Shown one piece after another: positions 1 through 7,497 of a stretch of 12,134 nt of DNA (within the stretch, counting starts at the first letter, position 1; the number at the start of each line of letters is the position of its first letter). The stretch is from positions 1-12,134 of the forward strand of contig JAFVEW010000029.1 of NCBI GenBank assembly GCA_017475805.1, in the 5' to 3' direction. Origin of the DNA: Synergistaceae bacterium. GTDB taxonomy: Bacteria > Synergistota > Synergistia > Synergistales > Aminobacteriaceae. The position numbers and the translations under genes are program-made. The notes beneath the pieces were generated by a model. The model had not been told where the DNA came from and made no database searches. It saw nothing but the letters and a program-made list of their open reading frames with translations.

Positions 1-1
1 C

Positions 2-130
2 GAAGGATTAAAACAAATAAATGAAAAGGGCTATGCTCGAAGCTACGATGCTGAAGGTCGCAAGGCAATATCTGCTGTTTTTGTTGCTGATGATGAACAT
101 AGAAAAGTTTTGCTATTTGAAACGATCTAA
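2..130 (+). CDS. C-terminal tail of a PD-(D/E)XK nuclease / AAA-ATPase-like protein (partial)
   Basis: The frame starting at base 2 is open and ends at TAA 128-130, giving a 42-residue tail. The stretch EKGYARSYDAEGRKA followed by a hydrophobic strand (ISAVFVAD) is the usual end of the large family that joins an AAA-ATPase-like domain to a PD-(D/E)XK nuclease domain; full members run to about 500-600 residues. Such genes are often multicopy in gut and rumen bacteria. Only the tail lies in the window, so neither catalytic part can be checked. It is the only plus-strand gene here and is convergent with the minus-strand genes, so it belongs to another transcription unit. The family assignment rests on the GYAxxYxxxGRK pattern alone. 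Confidence 0.7.
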   Translation, partial: EGLKQINEKGYARSYDAEGRKAISAVFVADDEHRKVLLFETI

Positions 131-188
131 AGTGTGGACAAAATTCATCGACGTTTACAATAAGCGGCGAAAAGATAAATAGTTTCAG

Positions 189-214
189 AAAGTCAATGCT
201 TAAAAATTGACTTT
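189..214. terminator. Hairpin between convergent genes, probable bidirectional terminator
   Basis: A perfect 9-bp inverted repeat, aaagtcaat (189-197) and attgacttt (206-214), surrounds an 8-base loop. It lies between the end of the plus-strand gene at 130 and the end of the minus-strand gene at 236, where a shared terminator is expected. The stem is AT-rich and has only a short T run on either side, so it is a weaker candidate than the hairpin at 1458-1493. Confidence 0.45.
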
Positions 215-235
215 ACTGACGAATGCAAAGAAAGA

Positions 236-789
236 TTAGAAAAAGCGAGATTTTATTTTCACTATCCGTTTTAGTAATTTTCTGAAGATAGTGCTAAAGA
301 ATGTAGTAACAATATAGAAAAATCCCAAATATTTTCCTGAAGTTTCTCTACTTTTAACTAATTTTCCATCTTCAAAATATAACTCAAAGGTTATTTTATA
401 GGAATGTGGTCCTATAAAATAGCGAGTGTAAAATTCTTCTTTCATTTCGCGAGCTATGATTATACTTCCGTCATATTTAAGTTCAAGATTGATATTTTTG
501 TACTCCTGTATTCCCTTATATTTTTCCAATCCAGATGTATACTGTTGGGGCGTAACGTTATTAATGCTTGGATATAAATTGTTATGACAAAATATCTTGA
601 GATTATCAAGATACAACGTGTTATCAGCTACCTTTAACTGAACAACATAACCTTTCCAACAAGCTGAACAAAATGGTGTTGGAGATAATCCAAATTTTTG
701 AGGATTAAGTAAGATTTTGAATCATAGTTTTTTATAAAAGCCCATTCATTGCCTTTCCAAATAAATGGGTCTTTGAATTGTTGCGTCAT
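236..789 (-). pseudogene. Small cytosolic protein of unknown function, broken by a frameshift
   Basis: Two frames join to give one coherent protein of about 184 residues. The first begins at ATG 789-787 (MTQQFKDPFIWKGNEWAFI). The second is open from about 721, contains PFCSACWKGYVVQLKVADN and ends at TAA 238-236. The move between them is a -1 change (one base missing) near 712-730, at tcaaaatc on the coding strand. The DPFIxxG opening followed by CxACWxGYV and LYLxNL is a pattern I recall from short hypothetical proteins of gut bacteria; I know no function for them. The second half alone has only a TTG at 616 as a start, which would cut off the conserved ACWKGYV stretch, so it is not a gene in its own right. 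No good ribosome-binding site is visible before 789. The C-terminus is basic and partly hydrophobic. Confidence 0.6.
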
Positions 790-864
790 ATCTATATCTA
801 TAGTAACCTTTCTTAATTAAAATTTTAATATTAATGAAGTTAGAGAGTTGACGGCTCTGAAAAT
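790..864. other. AT-rich spacer with a short palindrome
   Basis: This gap between two minus-strand genes is very AT-rich and contains a perfect AT-only palindrome, attaaaattttaat, at about 818-831. I see no GC-rich terminator stem. A weak agag/ctct pairing follows the stop codon at 865. A promoter for the broken gene to the left is plausible here, but no convincing -35/-10 pair stands out. Confidence 0.3.
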
Positions 865-1425
865 TTAATAAAATTCGTGGCAAAAAATTTCGTCATTCTC
901 TGAGAGCAGCCATTTAAGTATACAATTTTTCGACGGCCATGTATTTTCGTAAATTCTTCGGACATCGCCATGTCTACAAATTTCAAAGTCTTTATCGAGA
1001 TAATTTTCGTTTTGTAGCCAATTCATAAATGTTTCTTGTTCAAAGCATACACCCTGTTCTTGTTCTCTAAATAATTTTTGAATTTCAGTCTGCATATTTT
1101 CCCATTGCACTATTATTTTTATGAAAGATTTATAGGCTTCGTTTTTTTTATTTTTGGACTGAAATATTTTGCAGAAAGAAAAGCGAATGTAGCGTCCCGC
1201 GAAATCTTTTCGTCCCGAGTCAATGCCTGAAACGACAAGGAATATTTGATTATTTTCCTCGAAAATTGCCGCACAACCTCCGTCTTCAGAAAGTATACCG
1301 CATTTTTTTCGCAGCGGTGCAAATTCTATAGGGTCGCTCAAAACTTGTTCACCGGAATTTGCATAAACGTGATAATCATCTTTCAAAGTTCGTGTTACAA
1401 ATCTAAAATCTATATCACAATTCAT
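865..1425 (-). CDS. Uncharacterised 186-residue protein with a GIDSGRKD / GRYIRFSF motif
   Basis: The gene is intact, from ATG 1425-1423 to TAA 867-865. A strong ribosome-binding site (AAAGGAG, 1435-1441) sits 9 bases before the ATG and fixes the start. I do not recognise the family. The first half (residues 1 to about 88) looks beta-rich and contains LVVSGIDSGRKDFAGRYIRF (residues about 63-82), whose spaced G, R, D and GR residues look like a conserved core. The second half is helical, rich in Glu and Lys, and ends WLLSENDEIFCHEFY. There is no signal peptide or membrane segment, so a cytosolic protein is expected. It lies just downstream of the GTPase operon on the same strand, but a hairpin at 1458-1493 separates them. 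It may be a linked accessory protein or only a neighbour. Confidence 0.8.
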   Translation of the reverse strand: MNCDIDFRFVTRTLKDDYHVYANSGEQVLSDPIEFAPLRKKCGILSEDGGCAAIFEENNQIFLVVSGIDSGRKDFAGRYIRFSFCKIFQSKNKKNEAYKSFIKIIVQWENMQTEIQKLFREQEQGVCFEQETFMNWLQNENYLDKDFEICRHGDVRRIYENTWPSKNCILKWLLSENDEIFCHEFY

Positions 1426-1434
1426 TTTTTATTA

Positions 1435-1441
1435 CTCCTTT
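1435..1441 (-). promoter_or_regulatory. Ribosome-binding site (AAAGGAG) for the 865-1425 gene
   Basis: The complement of ctccttt reads AAAGGAG, 9 bases before the ATG at 1425. It shows that this gene has its own strong initiation signal despite following a terminator. Confidence 0.85.
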
Positions 1442-1457
1442 GCAAAGATAAGAGATT

Positions 1458-1493
1458 AAAAGAGCCGATGTAAACGTACACATCAGCTCTTTT
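1458..1493 (-). terminator. Hairpin terminator ending the GTPase operon
   Basis: The arms at 1458-1471 and 1480-1493 pair over 14 positions with a single mismatch (1466/1485) around an 8-base loop. The outer ends are A4/T4, so the stem closes into a T run in both directions. It begins 13 bases beyond the TAG stop of the dynamin-like gene at 1507 and precedes the next gene's ribosome-binding site. This is the best terminator in the window and marks the 3' end of the long minus-strand operon. Confidence 0.8.
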
Positions 1494-1506
1494 GTTGTGT
1501 TATTTG

Positions 1507-3789
1507 CTAACGCAGAAATTCAAATTTTTCACCGTTAAGTAACGGAAGCAAATTGTCAAGCGACGTTCGAAGGCGCGAATTTATGTCCCTTCGACGCTGT
1601 GAATATCTAAATTCTTCTGGCCATACATAACCGCGAATAGGCCTGTAAAAACGTTTCCATTGAAGAGTTAAATCGTACTTGAATCTCTGACGCTGTTTAT
1701 CGAGCTCCTTGCCCTCTGAAGTTGATAACATTTCGTTTGAGCGTATCATAATGTCTTTGAACTCTTCAGCAATGGCAAAGGCAGCCTCGTTGGGTTCGGT
1801 GTAAACGTCTTTGAGAGCCTGTTTTACTCTGTAAGTAGTTTCTTTAGATGCACCTTCCACAATTTTGAAAGCCTGTGCGGCATCGTTAGGTCTTCCTTGC
1901 GATATGCATTCCTCGTCATCTAGATCGAGGCCGTTCAACGCTTTACGGACACGGTGCTGTATGAAGCTGCGATAACTCATCGTCCAGCCGTCTAAGAGTT
2001 TCAAGCCCATCAAAATCTTTCGCATTCCTTGACTGTCGCCAGAGTTCTCAATGAAATCTATCATTTCGCCCAAGAGGCTGTAATCATCGAGTTTCAAGCG
2101 TCCTGTCGTCGCGAGCATTTTACAAAACTGATTTTTCATAGCCTGCAGGACGTTGTTCAAGATTTCATCGAGTTCTTTTTGTAATTTCACGCTAAGACTC
2201 GTTCTAAGATAATCAAGAGTATTTTCATATGTTCTGAGCAACTTACCACCAACTGCGCCGCTTTGAATGTCGCCCTCAGTCAAAGGAAGTTTCTCGGCTT
2301 CTGCGTCAAGAACTTCTTCAATTTTTGTTTGAAGCTCGGCGCAAGGCTTTTCGCGATTTTTTCTCAAATCGGACTCGGGGCCGACAAGGTCATTCATAGC
2401 TTGGTCTATGTCCTCCCAAAGTCCCCTGAAAAGAACTTCAAACGTGTCATATTCTCTATCGACGTCGCCGTCTTCTTTGAGTAACGAACGAATTTTTTCA
2501 GCAAACTGCCGCATGTCATTCACAGTAGTTTTTAACATATTCTGAAGGTTTTCAGCGTATTCGCGGTCGTTCTGCTCTATATTTTGTGAGAGATGAGAGA
2601 GTGCGCGTTTTATCAAATTTTCGGCCACGTCTTTTGAGTCTGTACAATCTACTATGACCGTATCAGCAACTTTGATTTGTGCTTTGCTTATCGTTTTTTG
2701 AAGCATTTTGCACTGTTTCTCGTTATCTGCACCAAGTCGCGAAACGTGGTTGAAAACCCAAAATGCCCAACGTTCAATTGGGAGTTTCTCGCCTAATGCA
2801 CTTCTTGCCTTGCCGTACAAATCGACTTCAACATCGCCCCAAGATTGCCCGGTATCTGAAGGTTTTGTCAAAAAAAATACAAGGTCAACTTGATCCTTCA
2901 AAGCGTTCACGAGCCTATTAACATCACCGAAACGGGTATCGCCTAAGTCTGGTAAATCTATTAATCTCAAAGAGCCTGAGTCTTCGTTGGGAAATTTGCA
3001 AAAAATTTCAACGTTATCAACTGCAAAATGGTTGAAGTAAATCCTGTTGCCGTCTTTATCGTCCTGAGCTACATACTTGCGAATTTCTTCTTTTTTTATT
3101 CTCGATGGGCGTGAACCGAGTAAATCTTCATATTGACTCGCGTGTTCTTGCAACTCGTTCAAATGCTGTAAATGTAAGTTTATTCCCGTTGTATCTTCTG
3201 GGTCAGTTTTGAGCGAATCAATGGCCGGCAGCCTTAAATTTTTGAATTCAGACAGCGATGTTGGAATTATTGAGAATAGATCAGGTTTGTATTTTTTTAA
3301 TTCGGCGAAATATGGAGCGATTTTCTCATCGATGAACTTACTTTTGCTCAAAAAATTCACAATAGCGTAAGTAACGTCTGTATCTTCATTGACGATATCA
3401 CTGCGTACTCCTGTACAAAATTGCCCATCTCCGTCTAGGATTTCAGTTGCGCTTAATCCTGTTATAGTTTGTAACAAGCGGCTTTTACCTTGTCTTGCAC
3501 GGCCTATAACTGCGATGTTGAGTGTAGAACGGTTCAAACGTCTTTCAAGATGTTTAAGTTCATCGCGACGCTTTGTTGTTTCAGATATTATCTTCTCGAA
3601 ATCCTCAGAGATTTTTGCAATATTTCCAAATTCGTCAGCTACGTCTTTTTCATCAAAAATTTCGCGGCATAAAAGATGAAACTTTTCAAAACTATTCACA
3701 GCCGAAGACAACGCTTCCCGTGAGTTAGCTACACGTAAGGCCATAGGTTGACGCTGCTGTATTATTGCCTGAATATTTTCCTGTATCAA
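1507..3789 (-). CDS. Dynamin-like large GTPase with a degenerate G3/G4
   Basis: The protein has 760 residues. The start is TTG 3789-3787, supported by AAAGGA at 3799-3804, 9 bases upstream. A helical region (residues about 20-85) precedes the G domain. The P-loop is GRARQGKS (96-103), the likely G2 threonine is T126, and G3 is IDLPDLGD (277-284), where Asp replaces the usual Gly of DxxG. Strand 4 is VDLVFFLTKP, and the G4 position reads FNHVS (346-350) instead of NKxD. From about residue 400 to the end the protein is helical and coiled-coil-like, as in dynamin stalks. There is no signal peptide or membrane segment, so the protein should sit in the cytosol or on the inner membrane face. Families with this plan remodel or sense membranes; nucleotide use here is not proven given the changed motifs. 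It is the last gene of the operon, 4 bases after the preceding stop, and ends at a TAG confirmed by the terminator beyond it. Confidence 0.85.
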   Translation of the reverse strand: MIQENIQAIIQQRQPMALRVANSREALSSAVNSFEKFHLLCREIFDEKDVADEFGNIAKISEDFEKIISETTKRRDELKHLERRLNRSTLNIAVIGRARQGKSRLLQTITGLSATEILDGDGQFCTGVRSDIVNEDTDVTYAIVNFLSKSKFIDEKIAPYFAELKKYKPDLFSIIPTSLSEFKNLRLPAIDSLKTDPEDTTGINLHLQHLNELQEHASQYEDLLGSRPSRIKKEEIRKYVAQDDKDGNRIYFNHFAVDNVEIFCKFPNEDSGSLRLIDLPDLGDTRFGDVNRLVNALKDQVDLVFFLTKPSDTGQSWGDVEVDLYGKARSALGEKLPIERWAFWVFNHVSRLGADNEKQCKMLQKTISKAQIKVADTVIVDCTDSKDVAENLIKRALSHLSQNIEQNDREYAENLQNMLKTTVNDMRQFAEKIRSLLKEDGDVDREYDTFEVLFRGLWEDIDQAMNDLVGPESDLRKNREKPCAELQTKIEEVLDAEAEKLPLTEGDIQSGAVGGKLLRTYENTLDYLRTSLSVKLQKELDEILNNVLQAMKNQFCKMLATTGRLKLDDYSLLGEMIDFIENSGDSQGMRKILMGLKLLDGWTMSYRSFIQHRVRKALNGLDLDDEECISQGRPNDAAQAFKIVEGASKETTYRVKQALKDVYTEPNEAAFAIAEEFKDIMIRSNEMLSTSEGKELDKQRQRFKYDLTLQWKRFYRPIRGYVWPEEFRYSQRRRDINSRLRTSLDNLLPLLNGEKFEFLR

Positions 3790-3793
3790 TTTT

Positions 3794-4783
3794 TTAATTC
3801 CTTTCTGCTAATTGTTTTATAAATATGTCTATACAAGTATCAAAATCTGCGCTGTCATTTAGCTTTTCATCGGGGGCCCATAAACGAATATCTAACCCGT
3901 CGCCGATTTGTTCTAAGTTTGTTTTTAAGGCTTCAGAAATTGAAGCTCTGTTGACTGCGAGCAAATTTGAAGCGAGATAATATCCCAGTAATCTGCCATT
4001 ATGGATGACTGCTACAAGATAGATATTCTTTGAAATCGTAGCAAAAAAGAAACGAAAAAATTTTTCACTATTTGGTTGATTTTTCAAGACTTGAGCGATT
4101 TTTTCATCTAATTTTGTGAGAAAATTCCCTTGTCCTTCTTTCAGAACTTTGAGCGAAAGAAATGCAAGTCTTGTGAGTAATTCTATTTTTTCTGATAAAT
4201 CAGAATTATCGTCGACAGTGAACATAAATCTCTTATTGCTTCTTACGCCGAAATCACCTTTATTGAGTACTCGGAAAGCTGCTTTTAGACCAGTCTTATC
4301 AAGAAATACATACTCGGACGCTGAAGAGTTGTATTCTTTGCAAAAAAATTTAGGTATTGATAAACTACCTGCGATAGTTTGGCCGCGTTCTGAATTTTCA
4401 ATGTAATCTCCGTTTGGAAAATTACTGACGCAATCAACATAAACAAGTGAGTCAGCGTTGTAATATTTTTGCAGCAATGAATCGTTTTCTATGACTGATA
4501 AAATCTCTTCCGCCTCATTCTGAAATTCATTATTTTCAGCACGCATAGCCACAGCTTTACGCAACGTTTCATTTTCATTTCGCAAAGAGTCAAGTTTTTG
4601 CATATTGAAATAATATACGGCAAAAAGTGTAGCAATTAACAAGACCAAAGCCACTAATAACAGACGATTTGTATTTCGCAATCTCAGATTCTCTTTTTTG
4701 AGCGTTTTTAATTCTCTTTGAGAGGCTTTCAAGTCCTCTTGAGTTGTTTTTAATTCTTTTTGAATTTGGATTAAATCTTCCAT
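3794..4783 (-). CDS. Coiled-coil, single-pass membrane protein with the shared exported domain
   Basis: The protein has 329 residues; ATG 4783-4781 follows AAGGAG at 4795-4800. Residues 3-38 form a heptad-like coiled coil rich in Lys, Glu and Leu. Residues 41-59 (LLLVALVLLIATLFAVYYF) form one membrane helix after a positive flank (LRLRNTNR). Residues 62-100 are a second coil. By the positive-inside rule the N-terminal coil is cytosolic and the remainder is exported. Residues about 110-327 are a copy of the domain shared with the two upstream genes: FFCKEYNSS, VRSNKRFMF, RFFFATISKNIYLVAV, GYYLAS, and DTCIDIF near the end. I do not recognise this domain. The protein could connect a cytosolic partner, perhaps the dynamin-like GTPase encoded next, to the exported face. 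That is inference from topology and gene order. It starts 7 bases after the preceding stop. Confidence 0.85.
   Translation of the reverse strand: MEDLIQIQKELKTTQEDLKASQRELKTLKKENLRLRNTNRLLLVALVLLIATLFAVYYFNMQKLDSLRNENETLRKAVAMRAENNEFQNEAEEILSVIENDSLLQKYYNADSLVYVDCVSNFPNGDYIENSERGQTIAGSLSIPKFFCKEYNSSASEYVFLDKTGLKAAFRVLNKGDFGVRSNKRFMFTVDDNSDLSEKIELLTRLAFLSLKVLKEGQGNFLTKLDEKIAQVLKNQPNSEKFFRFFFATISKNIYLVAVIHNGRLLGYYLASNLLAVNRASISEALKTNLEQIGDGLDIRLWAPDEKLNDSADFDTCIDIFIKQLAERN
3799..3804 (-). promoter_or_regulatory. Ribosome-binding site (AAAGGA) deciding a TTG start
   Basis: AAAGGA lies inside the last codons of the upstream 329-residue gene and 9 bases before TTG 3789. The first in-frame ATG is at residue 16 of the same frame and lacks such a signal, so the TTG start is preferred. 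Confidence 0.7.
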
Positions 4784-4790
4784 TGTTTTT

Positions 4791-6398
4791 CTATCTCCTT
4801 TCCGTTGTGATTGCGTCGAGATTTTGAAGCACTTGATTTATAAAAACGTCGAGGCATGTATCGAGATTAGCTCTGAATTTCACGTTGTTGTTAGACTTCA
4901 GTAAATTAAATGTCAATTTTTCCATTGATGAATCAAGAGTTATTCTGTCGTTGTCCATAAGGGTTTTGATGAGTGAATTTTTTTCAAGAATAGGTCTGCT
5001 CCCAACAAGATAATATGTTGGGTCTGAGTTTTCTCTTATCACGGCAGAAACTTGAAGCCAATCGTAATTAGTTCTAAAAAATAATCTTACTGCACTATGG
5101 CTATTGATATTTTTATCTTTCAACGTCTGGAGAAGTCTGAGTGCAAGAGTTATCATATCGCCTGATTTACCGGGCTGTAAATTTTTCAAAGAAAAGAAAG
5201 CCTCTTCGCCAGCAGATTTTATTGTGTTATTCCAAAGGATTGTGCTGCTTGATAAATTAAATGAAAACGTCTTATTCGTATCAAGAGCAAAACCTCCGCC
5301 GTAAAAACTTTTGATTGTATTCATCAAATAATCTTTATTTGCAAATCCGTAGCTTGAAGACGAATTTGTATATTCACGGCAGAAATTCAGCAAACCTTCG
5401 CTAAAATAATCTCTGTCTTTGAAATCAGATACGATGTCTATCCATTCGAGGGCATTGGCGTCAATAAATTTCTTGATTTCGTTAGTATTAATATTGATGT
5501 TTGTAGCGTTCGGGAAAATAGTTTTGATGATATTAGCTGGTTTATATTCATTTGGAATTTCAGGGATTTCGACAGAAATATCCTTGAAAACGTCTGTAAT
5601 ATCGTAATTAAATTTAGATAAAACATCCCGGCCTTCTGCACCAAAAGATAATAGGTAGTCTAAACCGTCTTTGCCGAATGATAAGACATAATCAAGTCCA
5701 GACTGTCCGAGAGATTTTATAAACTCAAATCCAGCCGCGCCGCAGCTTTTTATATATTCCCATCCTTGTGCGCCGTTCTCTATGATATATTTCAAGCCAT
5801 CATTAGCATACGGTATCAAAAGCTCAATACCTTTTTCGCCTAATTGAACAAAATACGGCCAACTTTCGCTATGATTACGCAAATAGTATAATGTAACTTC
5901 ACCAAGTGATTTCAAAAATTCAACTCCGGCATCGCCGCATTGTAATAAATATTTCCAACCTTCATCGCCACGTCCGAGCAAGTATTCTAAGCCAGCTTGT
6001 CCGCATAATGTTAAGAATTGCATACCTTTTTCACCGCACGATACTAAATATTTCCAGCCCTCTTCATCGTGGGATTTGAGACAATCCAAACCCTCTAAGC
6101 CGTATTGTATAAGCGCGTCAAGACCTGCACTCCCGTAAGATTTTAGAGCGTCAAAACCTTGACTCATTGACCATTCAGCACCGTGAGTTACTTTTATCGT
6201 TATATTTATGTTATCGTTTTCTGAAGATATTTGCTCAAGTTTACGGAATAAATCAAGAATTTCTTGACACGCTACTTCTGAGCATGATTCAAAATTTTTT
6301 TCATTCACTGAAATCTTGAAATTAGCTGAAGCTACGTACGGCAATGCCCAAAAAGAAATTATGAGCAATAAAGAAAAAATTTTTTTCTTAGTAATCAT
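4791..6398 (-). CDS. Secreted protein with seventeen 11-residue repeats and the shared exported domain
   Basis: The protein has 535 residues; ATG 6398-6396 follows AAAGGAG at 6407-6413. Residues 1-25 form a Sec signal peptide (KKK, hydrophobic core, VASA cleavage site). Residues 26-77 match the N-terminal region of the broken upstream gene, including a Cys pair (C39, C44) and NINITIKVTHGAEWS. Residues 78-263 are 17 tandem units of 11 residues (one has 10), consensus GxxGLxYLxSx, with Leu or Trp at position 5 and an aromatic at position 7. Residues about 311-530 are the shared exported domain, with NFCREYTNSSSSYGF, RLFFRTNYDWLQVSAV, TYYLVGS and DTCLDVF. Eleven-residue periods are typical of long amphipathic helices that lie on membranes, so a surface- or membrane-binding role is a reasonable inference. 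The TAG stop falls where the domain ends in its paralogues and just inside the next gene's leader. Confidence 0.85.
   Translation of the reverse strand: MITKKKIFSLLLIISFWALPYVASANFKISVNEKNFESCSEVACQEILDLFRKLEQISSENDNINITIKVTHGAEWSMSQGFDALKSYGSAGLDALIQYGLEGLDCLKSHDEEGWKYLVSCGEKGMQFLTLCGQAGLEYLLGRGDEGWKYLLQCGDAGVEFLKSLGEVTLYYLRNHSESWPYFVQLGEKGIELLIPYANDGLKYIIENGAQGWEYIKSCGAAGFEFIKSLGQSGLDYVLSFGKDGLDYLLSFGAEGRDVLSKFNYDITDVFKDISVEIPEIPNEYKPANIIKTIFPNATNININTNEIKKFIDANALEWIDIVSDFKDRDYFSEGLLNFCREYTNSSSSYGFANKDYLMNTIKSFYGGGFALDTNKTFSFNLSSSTILWNNTIKSAGEEAFFSLKNLQPGKSGDMITLALRLLQTLKDKNINSHSAVRLFFRTNYDWLQVSAVIRENSDPTYYLVGSRPILEKNSLIKTLMDNDRITLDSSMEKLTFNLLKSNNNVKFRANLDTCLDVFINQVLQNLDAITTERR
5610..6167 (-). 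repeat. Seventeen tandem 33-bp coding repeats
   Basis: The encoded units include GSAGLDALIQY, GLEGLDCLKSH, DEEGWKYLVSC, GEKGMQFLTLC, GQAGLEYLLGR, GDEGWKYLLQC and GKDGLDYLLSF. Gly at positions 1 and 4 and hydrophobics at positions 5, 7 and 8 are the constant parts. One unit (SESWPYFVQL) is a residue short. Units differ at the DNA level, so this is an old expansion rather than a fresh slippage product. A 33-bp period keeps the frame when units are gained or lost. Confidence 0.85.
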
Positions 6399-6406
6399 TT
6401 AACAAT

Positions 6407-6413
6407 CTCCTTT
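6407..6413 (-). promoter_or_regulatory. Ribosome-binding site (AAAGGAG) for the 11-residue-repeat gene
   Basis: AAAGGAG lies 8 bases before ATG 6398 and just after the TGA stop of the broken gene. This gene can therefore be translated independently of the broken gene upstream. Confidence 0.8.
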
Positions 6414-6420
6414 CTAATTA

Positions 6421-6957
6421 TCATCTTGCAGTTTCAAAATTTTCAGCGTGCTGCAAGAATTGATTTACAAAAATCTCTATGCAATTGTCTATATCGCTGT
6501 TTTCTAATCTGCTGTCAGGATTCCAGAGATTAAACGTTATTTGCGCTTCGTTATCATCGTAATTTATTATTTTCTCATCGAGAAGCAGCTCGTTAAGTTT
6601 ATCTTTGTTAAAAACTGACTGGCGGGACGCAATATAAAATTTAGTGTCATTGTTATTTTGTAAGACAGCCACTAAATACACATTTTTAATGTTAGTTTTG
6701 AAGAATAATCTCGCTATGTCGCTGTCTCCATAAATTTTATCTGTTTTTTCAGCTGGCTCTAGTTTCAAAGATTTAATCGAAAGCAAAAGAGAATCAGCGT
6801 CTGGTCTCCAAACGTTAGAACATTTGAAACTAAATGAACTTAATCCGAGCTTAGATAATTCGCCGTCATAAAGCGAGCTTAACATCTCATTGAATTTATT
6901 TTTGTCAACGAAGCTATAATTCGCTGTAGAACTTGGAAAAGCCCTGCATAATCTCAA
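6421..6957 (-). CDS. Fragment of the broken gene: domain copy 2
   Basis: The first usable start is TTG 6957, but homology extends upstream to the TAG at 7045: FLEKGALEKIDSV aligns with FIDANALEWIDIV of the 535-residue protein. No ATG, GTG or TTG precedes that stretch, so an intact copy of this domain cannot be made as a separate protein. It contains RLCRAFPSSTANYSFVDKNK, RLFFKTNIKNVYLVAV, KFYIAS and DNCIEIF. Confidence 0.45.
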   Translation of the reverse strand: MRLCRAFPSSTANYSFVDKNKFNEMLSSLYDGELSKLGLSSFSFKCSNVWRPDADSLLLSIKSLKLEPAEKTDKIYGDSDIARLFFKTNIKNVYLVAVLQNNNDTKFYIASRQSVFNKDKLNELLLDEKIINYDDNEAQITFNLWNPDSRLENSDIDNCIEIFVNQFLQHAENFETAR

Positions 6958-7044
6958 ATTATCTTCAATAAAATAATCTTCGTTTCTAATTCCAGCAACA
7001 GAATCGATTTTTTCTAACGCTCCTTTTTCAAGAAACTCAAGCAG

Positions 7045-7497
7045 CTAAGACTCGCTAATTTGTGCTTTTAATGATTCGATGTCGGAAGCAGTTATCTCAC
7101 CAAAAGTAATACGTTCTTTAATATCATCAATAAAGATTTTCAAGCAATTATCGAGTGTTATGTCTGGATTATCCAAGAAACTGGATTCTTTTGTGAGCCT
7201 AAAATCAAAATCGTTGTATAAAAGAGAGAGAGAATTTTTTAATTCATTTTTCAAGCTACGTTTAATAGCTACTGCATTTTCGGCAGCAATATAATAAACA
7301 ATCTCTTCTGCTGGATAGCTCAAAGTTTCCACAATATAGAAGCCTTTGCGATTAGTCTTAAAGAAAAATCTGAATGTTCCTGTTATGTCGCCGTCATTGC
7401 TTTCAATCCAAGCCGTTAATTTTTCACGCAGCGAAGAATTAAACTCGAAATTGCTCGATTGAATTTGCAATTTTTTCAAAATTGAAAACGGAATCAT
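7045..7497 (-). CDS. Fragment of the broken gene: second half of domain copy 1
   Basis: This frame carries RFFFKTNRKGFYIVETL, VYYIAAENAV and DNCLKIFIDDI, the conserved second half of the shared domain. It ends at the in-frame TAG 7047-7045 that separates the two domain copies. Its apparent ATG at 7497 lies inside the previous fragment without a ribosome-binding site, so it is a by-product of the frame change rather than a real start. Confidence 0.4.
   Translation of the reverse strand: MIPFSILKKLQIQSSNFEFNSSLREKLTAWIESNDGDITGTFRFFFKTNRKGFYIVETLSYPAEEIVYYIAAENAVAIKRSLKNELKNSLSLLYNDFDFRLTKESSFLDNPDITLDNCLKIFIDDIKERITFGEITASDIESLKAQISES

Noticed and set aside
1426..1506. Promoter (TTTACA, 18 bases, TATCTT) for the 865-1425 gene
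   Set aside because: The elements overlap the terminator stem, the -10 match is poor, and the start of transcription would fall almost on the ribosome-binding site. Too weak to list.
1507..3789. SrfC-type virulence GTPase
   Set aside because: The general size and G domain fit, but the P-loop surroundings do not match what I recall of SrfC, and no SrfA or SrfB neighbour is present.
7471..7476. Programmed +1 frameshift in the broken gene
   Set aside because: No rare-codon or stop-codon +1 signal is present at the A6 run, and the gene carries two further nonsense codons, so a lesion or base-calling error is simpler.
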